DNA of 64,000 nucleotides from positions 35,966,210-36,030,209 of the forward strand of contig OU342633.1 of NCBI GenBank assembly GCA_910589415.1. Direction: 5' to 3'. The notes beneath the pieces are model-generated. The model saw nothing but the letters and a program-made list of their open reading frames with translations. It had not been told where the DNA came from and did not search any database. A program made the position numbers and the translations under genes. This DNA is from Malachius bipustulatus. Its lineage: Eukaryota; Arthropoda; Insecta; Coleoptera; Melyridae. Shown piece by piece: positions 57,958 to 64,000 of the stretch; position 1 is the stretch's first letter; each line of letters starts with the position of its first letter.

Positions 57958-58026
57958 ATCTCGTGGTTTCGAACCCACACCAACAGTTTAGTAAACATCG
58001 GTGTAATGAACTGAACCACAGTGGGT
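57958..58026 (-). repeat. tRNA-like / SINE-head sequence
   Basis: On the minus strand GTGGTTCAGTTCATTACACC followed 30-40 bp later by GGGTTCGAAACCAC gives A-box- and B-box-like pol III signals and a T-arm hairpin (GTGG...CCAC). Other stems do not form. Most likely the head of a decayed SINE. Confidence 0.35.
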
Positions 58027-58964
58027 TTCGAGTTTGTAGTGTTGATCGCGTAGATAGGTATATGTAGTACGTCAAATACTTACACCTACACATTTTATTT
58101 TTTAAACTGGTCGTATCTTTGTTATTACAAAACCAATTTGAATACTTTTTTCACCTGCATGTAGGTGATTTAATTGTTGTTGCGTTTGCTCTTCTAATTT
58201 TCAGAACCATTAATAATTGAATGTGGAAAAAAATAAAAAAGAAATTGCGAACCCTTTCATTGATTTAATAATTTTATATAAGTGTAAGCTAATTTTGCAC
58301 AAGCGAAAAACTTTTTTGTTTTTCGTTTAAAGTGCTACATTAATCGAGGCGAATTGAAGCTAAGACATCAAATTATATGTTAAAGCAAAAAAAAAGGAAA
58401 ATTTCGGTTCAACTTCTTCAAAAATGGACTCATAAACGGTTATAGAATTGACACATTTTCACCCTTTTTCCTACTCACGATACTGGCTTATTAATGGAAA
58501 ATATGCTAATTTTATTGAATTAACTCAAATTTCCAATAATTTTCTTCAAATCCTGTTAATTTTATTTCAAAGTTTTTTTGCCATCTTGCTCATACAGGGA
58601 TTCAAAAATAGTCAATTTTCCAAAAAATTAAAATAGCCGCCATTTTGAAACGGCTCGGCCGATTTTGCTCAAGTGCAATACCAGACCACTCCTTGTGGAC
58701 ATCTTACTCTCACAAAAATTTCAGCCCCCTAAATTGAAAACTGCGGCCAGAAACCGTGCCTCAAAGTCCGGATTTATGGAATTTTGAAAGGACACCCTGT
58801 AGAAGTAACGTGACTTTTGGAAATTTTTTCAACGAAAATCTAAAGTCATTCCAAAGCTTTACAATAATCCAAAATTTCGTTCACTAATCTTGAAAGATAA
58901 AGCTACAGGAGCGTTTTGAAAATCGAAAAATCGTGATTTTTGAGAAATAAATAAATATATACTA
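58027..58964. other. Spacer with a solo foldback arm
   Basis: 58620-58802 ends GAAAGGACACCCTGTAG and has the composition of a foldback arm (CGCCATTTTGAAACGGCTC), without a partner. No gene seen. Confidence 0.4.
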
Positions 58965-59819
58965 TACAGGGTAAGTCATTGATATGGGAAAGCTCGATTG
59001 CACCTACACCATTAAAGATATCGAAATGAACCAAAAAGTGCTGTAAATGGGAGGGTAAAGTGCAGTTTGTAAAATTATTTTCAGATACACAGGATGGCCC
59101 AATATCGCTGTACGCCATATAACTTTGTTATTTTAAATAGGACACCCTCTATATTATTACATCTTTAGATTATTTGAGAAAAGTAAAAAAGAATGGTTTG
59201 TAAAGTTGAAGTTTGTAATGAGCGATTTATGAGTTATAAACAAATGAAAATCGCGATTTTCCATTTTCAAAGCAGCTTTTCTTAAAAACAGCTCAAGATA
59301 GAGGAAAACGGCTTACATGTTCCTATCTTAATTTTTCATTTGGTATCCTATCATGTATAGCTTAAATTTTTATACTGAGTGATGAAAATAATCAAATTTT
59401 CTACCACTCTGTATAAAAATTTCATCCATCCAATAGGATACCGCTTGAAAAGTTAAGATAGGGACATGTAAGCCGTTTTGCCATATCTCGAGCCGTTTTC
59501 AATATAAACTGCTTTGAAAATGGAAAATCGCGATTTTCATTTGTTTATAACTCATAAATCACTCGTTACAAACTTCAACTTTACAAACCATTCTTTTTTT
59601 ACTTTTCTCAAATAATCTGAAAAGGTAATAATATAGAGGGTGTCCTATTTAAATAACAAAGTTGTATGGCGTACAGCGATATTGGGCCATCCTGTGTATC
59701 TGAAAATAATTTTACAAACTGCACTTTACCCTCCCATTTACAGCACTTTTTGGTTCATTTCGATATCTTTAATGGTATAGGTGTAATCGAGCTTTCCCAT
59801 ATCAATGACTTACCCTGTA
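58965..59819. mobile_element. Foldback element, 855 bp
   Basis: TACAGGGTAAGTCATTGATA to TATCAATGACTTACCCTGTA. The arms match so well that the same 54-residue frame (starting MAYSDIGPSC) appears on both strands. Inside, a second pair of ends (AGGACACCCTCTATATT/AATATAGAGGGTGTCCT) surrounds a core related to 30370-31228 (CGATTTTCATTTGTTTATAACTC). No gene. Confidence 0.88.
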
Positions 59820-60114
59820 TAAATATAAGTTGGGATACAAATATGCAGCCTTAATTTAGATTAGGTGCATTTTTCAGCATTTACAGCATTTACAGCATTT
59901 AGTGTAGGTTTCTCACTGTTATAATGATTGTTCAATATGTTCATTGAGATATTTTCAGACTCTGAAGAAGGAGACAAAAAATCTCCGAAATATAAGTCAG
60001 TACACATGATCATACTGTTTTAATTAGCCCAGACCTTGAACGTGACCGAAAACCCTTATTGTATCCCAACTAATAACTATTTCGGTAGTTATTAAGGAGA
60101 AATTGTATATAAAT

Positions 60115-60164
<50 letters not shown>

Positions 60165-60355
60165 TGGGCAGGTGAATTTTGGAAAACCACTTTTTCGTAA
60201 TCTGGGGGTCATGATCGGTGGACATTTGATGAGTTTGGGTGATTTTTGGAAAGTGATGTCGTCCTCAATAGTGTATTTTTTGTTAAAAAATACACTAAAA
60301 GGCAACCAATTGTATAAGTTAAAAAGTATTATAAGTATCTCATATAGGTAATATA
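59820..60355. other. Spacer with short repeats
   Basis: CAGCATTTA occurs three times in tandem at 59876-59902; GGAGACAAAAAATCTCC (59969-59985) is a hairpin; (AT)n occupies about 60110-60162. No gene. Confidence 0.5.
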
Positions 60356-61550
60356 TACAGGGTGTCCCAATATTCCATGGACATGGAGCAACCACAGATT
60401 ACTGAGGTAAAAAAAAGTCGCTCGGACCAAACTTATCTCTATACCAAAGTGCTTCGTTTGTCCGTTAGAGGGCTTCAAAGTCTTTTGAAATTTTTAGTTT
60501 TTTTGAAATAGCTCAAAGTCGGCTCATTCCAATTCGATGAAATTTGGTAGGTAAATTTCTTATTAAAAGTACTAACTTCTGATGTACATGATAATTTGAC
60601 GAAAACCCGGGAAGGGGTGAAACTACCCCTACCCTCCACTAAAATCGATCGTAATTGTTGATAGAATAGCAGGAACGCTGTTCATGTTTTTTTGTTTGAA
60701 AGATACATCGTTTTAGCCCATTTTTGGTCTCCTACAAAAATCTGTATCTTTCCGAGGTGCTATGTGATAAAATAAATTAGTCGATGACACCTAACCAAAA
60801 TTTTATTTCATTCTTTTAATTTGAAATCAAATTTTCAATTGTCAGGTGATTATTTTGATCTAATCTCATAAAAGATGTTTATTATGGTTCGTTTTTTTTT
60901 TAAGGTGTTTGCAAACGGTTTTTTTCAAACGCAGTAAACAGTTTGCAAAACGACGAGGTTCCAAGAAAAGTTAAAATCATTTTTTTGCGCAGGATGGAAC
61001 TTTCTAGGGTCCAAACCGGCGCCCACATCGAGCATCTTTTATGAGATTAGATAAAATAATCACCTGACAATTGAAAATTTGATTTCAAATTTAAAAGAAT
61101 GAAATAAAAATTTAGTTATCATCGACTAATTTATTTTATCACATAGCACCTCGGAAAGATACAGATTTTTGTAGGAGACCAAAAATGGGCTAAAACGATG
61201 TATCTTTCAAACAAAAAAACATGAACAGCGTTCCTGCTACCCTATCAACAATTACGATCTATTTTAGTGGAGGGTAGGGGTAGTTTCACCCCTTCCCGGG
61301 TTTTCATCAAATCATCATGTACATCAGAAGTTAGTACTTTTAATAAGAAATTTACCTACCAAATTTCATCGAATTGAAATGAGCCAACTTTGAGCTATTT
61401 CAAAAAAACTAAAATTTTCAAAAGACTTTGAAGCCCTCTAACGGACAAACGAAGCACTTTGGTATACAGATAAGTTTGGTTCGAGCGACTTTTTTTTACC
61501 TCAGTAATCTGTGGTTGCTCCATGTCCATGGAATATTGGGACACCCTGTA
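60356..61550. mobile_element. Foldback element, 1.2 kb
   Basis: TACAGGGTGTCCCAATATTC to GAATATTGGGACACCCTGTA with arms over 500 bp (for example TCCATGGACATGGAGCAACC; CCGGGAAGGGGTGAAACTAC). The centre near 60890-61020 is unpaired (GCAAACGGTTTTTTTCAAAC). No coding frame. It interrupts copy D of the dispersed repeat at TATA/TATACC. Confidence 0.88.
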
Positions 61551-61670
61551 TATACCTAAGCCGCCATTTCGGGGAAAAAAGTAAGTACTCATTTTTTTCC
61601 CTGCTAATTCATTTTTCCCGATAAGATGCAGCTCATATAATGAGGCATTTTTCGGATTTAATGTGAATGG
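61551..61670 (+). repeat. Dispersed repeat, copy D
   Basis: TATACCTAAGCCGCCATTTC, AGTAAGTACTCATT and GATAAGATGCAGCTCATATA match the reverse of 42485-42370, so this is the distal part of the copy A family. Confidence 0.65.
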
Positions 61671-61959
61671 GAATCTTGTCCCCTGACGAATTATTGTGTT
61701 ATAGTGTTACGTTGTTATTTAAGCTATTTATTGTAATGTTATGGTGTTTAATGTATGTGAATAGTATCTTGTCCCCTGATATTCTGTGAAGGAACCATGT
61801 TACAAAAAAGTTGTTCTCTCTTAAAAAACGTTGTCAGATAAGATAAGATGGCTTGTTCTGCTGATAGTGCCAGCAACTTTGAATAATTGGCTCCGTTTGT
61901 TCGTTAAATTTTCATTGTTAAAGTGTATACCTACCTAATTTTCGTTGAACGATAATAAA

Positions 61960-62053
61960 ATGGCATATTATGAGAAAGTGAAGCAAAATTTTCTAGAAAC
62001 AGCCACAAAAACATTTGAGCAAGAAATCGGAGCCCCTCAATCAGACTTTCAAT
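61960..62053 (+). CDS. Possible first coding exon of an unidentified gene
   Basis: ATG at 61960 with AAA upstream opens a 31-codon frame (MAYYEKVKQNFLETATKTFE then QEIGAPQSDFQ) that runs into T|GTAAGTATAC, a strong donor. Amphipathic helical composition. No downstream exon could be matched within the window. It may belong to a mobile element, since copy D lies just upstream. Function unknown. Confidence 0.3.
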
Positions 62054-62378
62054 GTAAGTATACTTACATCCCTTAAACTTAAGATTGGTAAACCTGTGTA
62101 CAAAACAAGATACCTACCTACCTAAATGGTAAAATTCCTAATTTTACTATTAAATCGACAACAATAAACTTAAAATTATTTATCTTGAAGTTACCTACTC
62201 TAGAAATACACTTTAATGACGTTTAAGAATGATCTCCTGCCTGCTCCAGTTGCCAGGAACGGGTTTTGTTCCAGGCAGCAGAGTCATGTCGCTGCAACGT
62301 GATTTTTTGGGCATCCCCAACGTCATTATGACTTGGTAAAGGTGCTCTATCTTGAAAGTTTATTTATTTTGCAATCTA

Positions 62379-63790
62379 GTTTAAGTCTAGAAGACTAATT
62401 TTGAACAACGTTATTGTATTTACGAATTTTTGATCTGCCCTGATCATTCTGATAAATTCTTCAATTCTTTTGAAATTTTCCGACATGTTTTTAACTGTTT
62501 CTCGATAGTCAATAATTAACTCATGATTTAAAGAGAGCTGTTGATTGAAATGTATAACCATGTTTTCCTGATTGTTTTTGATATTATTAATGACTTTATC
62601 ATATCGAGCTCCGTCAGATGCGTCTAAATTACCTGAGATAAATTTTTAAACACTGAACCTATATGGCATTGATTATACCACGCTTTGGTCTATTATTATT
62701 ATTTTCTAAAAGATTTGGATGCAGGGTACCTACTAATAGTCTAAAGTTGTTAAATTGGTTATGTACCGGGTGGGCATTTAAGAATGAACAGCGGCCATAT
62801 CTTGGGAAATATTGATCCTACAGTTTCAAAATGAAAATTTTCCTGACATAAGTGACTATGCGAAATGCAATGAAAATATTTTAAAGATGGTCGCACTTCC
62901 GGAAATACCGGAAGTTGACACCTACTTCGTTATTTTAACGGGGACACCTGTAAAATATTATATTTTTTAAATGTTTGAAGAAATCGAATACAGTTGGTTT
63001 TCACCATTGGAATTTAGATTGAGCGGTTTATGAGTTATAAACAAGTGAAAATCGCAATTTTCCAACTTCAAAGCAGTGTAGAACTAGAACAGGTATTATA
63101 CATATTATGTAGTTTAGATTTTTCTACAGGGTGATGAAAAATCTGGTAATTTTCATCACCCTGTATAAAAATTCAAACCACATGGTATGATACCTTGTAA
63201 AAAGTTAAGATAGGGACATGTAAGCCGTTTTTAGATATATTGAGCCGTTCTAGTTCTACACTGCTTTGAAGTTGGAAAATTGCGATTTTCACTTGTTTAT
63301 AACTCATAAACCGCTCAATCTAAATTCCTGTGGTGAAAACCACCTGTATTCGATTTCTTCAGACATTTAAAAAATATAATATTTTACTGGGTGTGCCCGT
63401 TAAAATAACGAAGCAGGTCTCAACTTCCGGTATTTCCGGAAGTGCGACCATCTTGAAAATATTTTCATTGCATTTCGCATAGTCACTTATGTCTGGAAAA
63501 TTTTCATTTTGAAACTGTAGGATCAATATTTTCCAAGATATGGCCGCTGTTCATTCTTAAATGCCCACCCGGTACATAGTCTAGATCGATTTTTTGATCA
63601 ATGGGTAATTTATTCATAGTTTTTTCTATGAAGTCATTTATGTGGTTACCTACCTAATTCTTTAACTCGTGAACCTAGTTCTTGTATGGGGTAATTATGT
63701 ATAAAGGTATGGTGTGATTTTTGCACACGAGTTGGTCCTAGTTTTAATGGAAGGATGCCTGGATTATGGTCTAGAGATTTTATCTCTATT
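62379..63790 (-). pseudogene. Endogenous envelope glycoprotein remnant (baculovirus F / errantivirus env type)
   Basis: Fossil of the fusion glycoprotein carried by some insect LTR elements. Pieces in order on the minus strand: an N-terminal segment with LDHNPG (about 63780-63600); then, beyond an inserted foldback, a segment ending with a furin-type RPKR site and a fusion-peptide-like GIINA (about 62750-62665); then the SGNLDASD and helical heptad region (about 62640-62379). The gene is dead: the foldback at 62764-63574 splits it, stops and frame shifts occur right after the cleavage site, and the membrane anchor is not found. Its pol gene would lie beyond 64000. Family named from motif pattern only. 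Confidence 0.65.
62764..63574. mobile_element. Foldback element, 811 bp, inside the env remnant
   Basis: Ends TACCGGGTGGGCATTTAAG and CTTAAATGCCCACCCGGTA. The inner half, from CGGAAGTTGACACCTACTTC inwards to TACAGGGTGATGAAAAATC, is homologous to 30370-31228, but the outer 100 bp are different. No coding capacity. Confidence 0.85.
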
Positions 63791-64000
63791 TTAGGAGCTG
63801 CTTTATTTTAGCAGTTCATTACGATGAACAGAATTAGAGCTCTTAGTAACATCTGAAACAAAGGGATATGTCACTTGATGTTTTCGTGTGGGTTTCAGTT
63901 CTTGCTTATTATTATTATACAGTTTTCTCTTGGTTGTCATAATTTTATTTCCGAAATCCATTTTCACCTTTACATGTTTATAAGGTACGTCAGATTGTAA
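63791..64000 (-). other. Minus-strand open segment upstream of the env remnant
   Basis: 63998-63806 is open on the minus strand with Lys/Asn-rich content and a stop before the env-like part. It could be the end of a retroelement pol or the env leader; not recognised. Cut by the window edge. Confidence 0.3.

Noticed and set aside
58903..59854. Two identical ORFs on opposite strands (MAYSDIGPSC...) as duplicate genes
   Set aside because: They are the two arms of one palindromic foldback; the frame is a by-product.
60024..60395. 123-codon minus-strand ORF
   Set aside because: Its longest part is a translated (AT)n microsatellite and the arm of a foldback.

Overview
The window is nuclear DNA from an insect. 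Its genes are split by GT-AG introns and their proteins are arthropod-like: Raf, EndoG, an HSD17B8-type reductase, an LRRC20-type protein and a PKA-like kinase. The AT-rich spacers are packed with DNA-transposon foldbacks whose ends read TACAGGGTGT...ACACCCTGTA. A beetle is my best guess, but the sequence alone does not settle the order. No prokaryotic features are present.

Layout. 1-4.3 kb: repeats only. 4.36-6.61 kb: complete two-exon Raf kinase gene, minus strand. 8.38-10.02 kb: four-exon endonuclease G, plus strand. 10.27-10.92 kb: deleted transposon carrying both ends of a transposase. 12.70-14.27 kb: four-exon short-chain reductase, plus strand. 15.39-23.91 kb: three-exon leucine-rich-repeat gene of LRRC20 type, minus strand, with a 7.8 kb first intron; it converges on the reductase. 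24-32 kb: a field of long foldback elements. 32.91-38.72 kb: three-exon divergent PKA catalytic subunit, plus strand, with DYG in place of DFG. 41.20-44.67 kb: four-exon THAP zinc-finger/coiled-coil gene, plus strand, with two transposons and part of a larger dispersed repeat in its introns. 45-57.5 kb: nested mobile DNA. A 10.4 kb block (46843-57260) with inverted ends and a 7-bp target duplication contains a 7.6 kb BEL/Pao retrotransposon on the minus strand, which itself has an internally deleted pol, a frameshift before integrase and one LTR shortened to 173 bp. 58-64 kb: more foldbacks and a broken endogenous envelope-like gene, minus strand, split by a foldback.

The host genes are unrelated housekeeping, signalling and regulatory genes and do not form a pathway cluster. 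What links the window is mobile-element layering. Four partial copies of one dispersed repeat (around 42.4-44.3, 46.7, 57.3 and 61.6 kb) serve as mutual empty sites, which define the ends and target duplications of three other insertions. Gene models come from reading frames joined at consensus splice sites; there is no transcript evidence.
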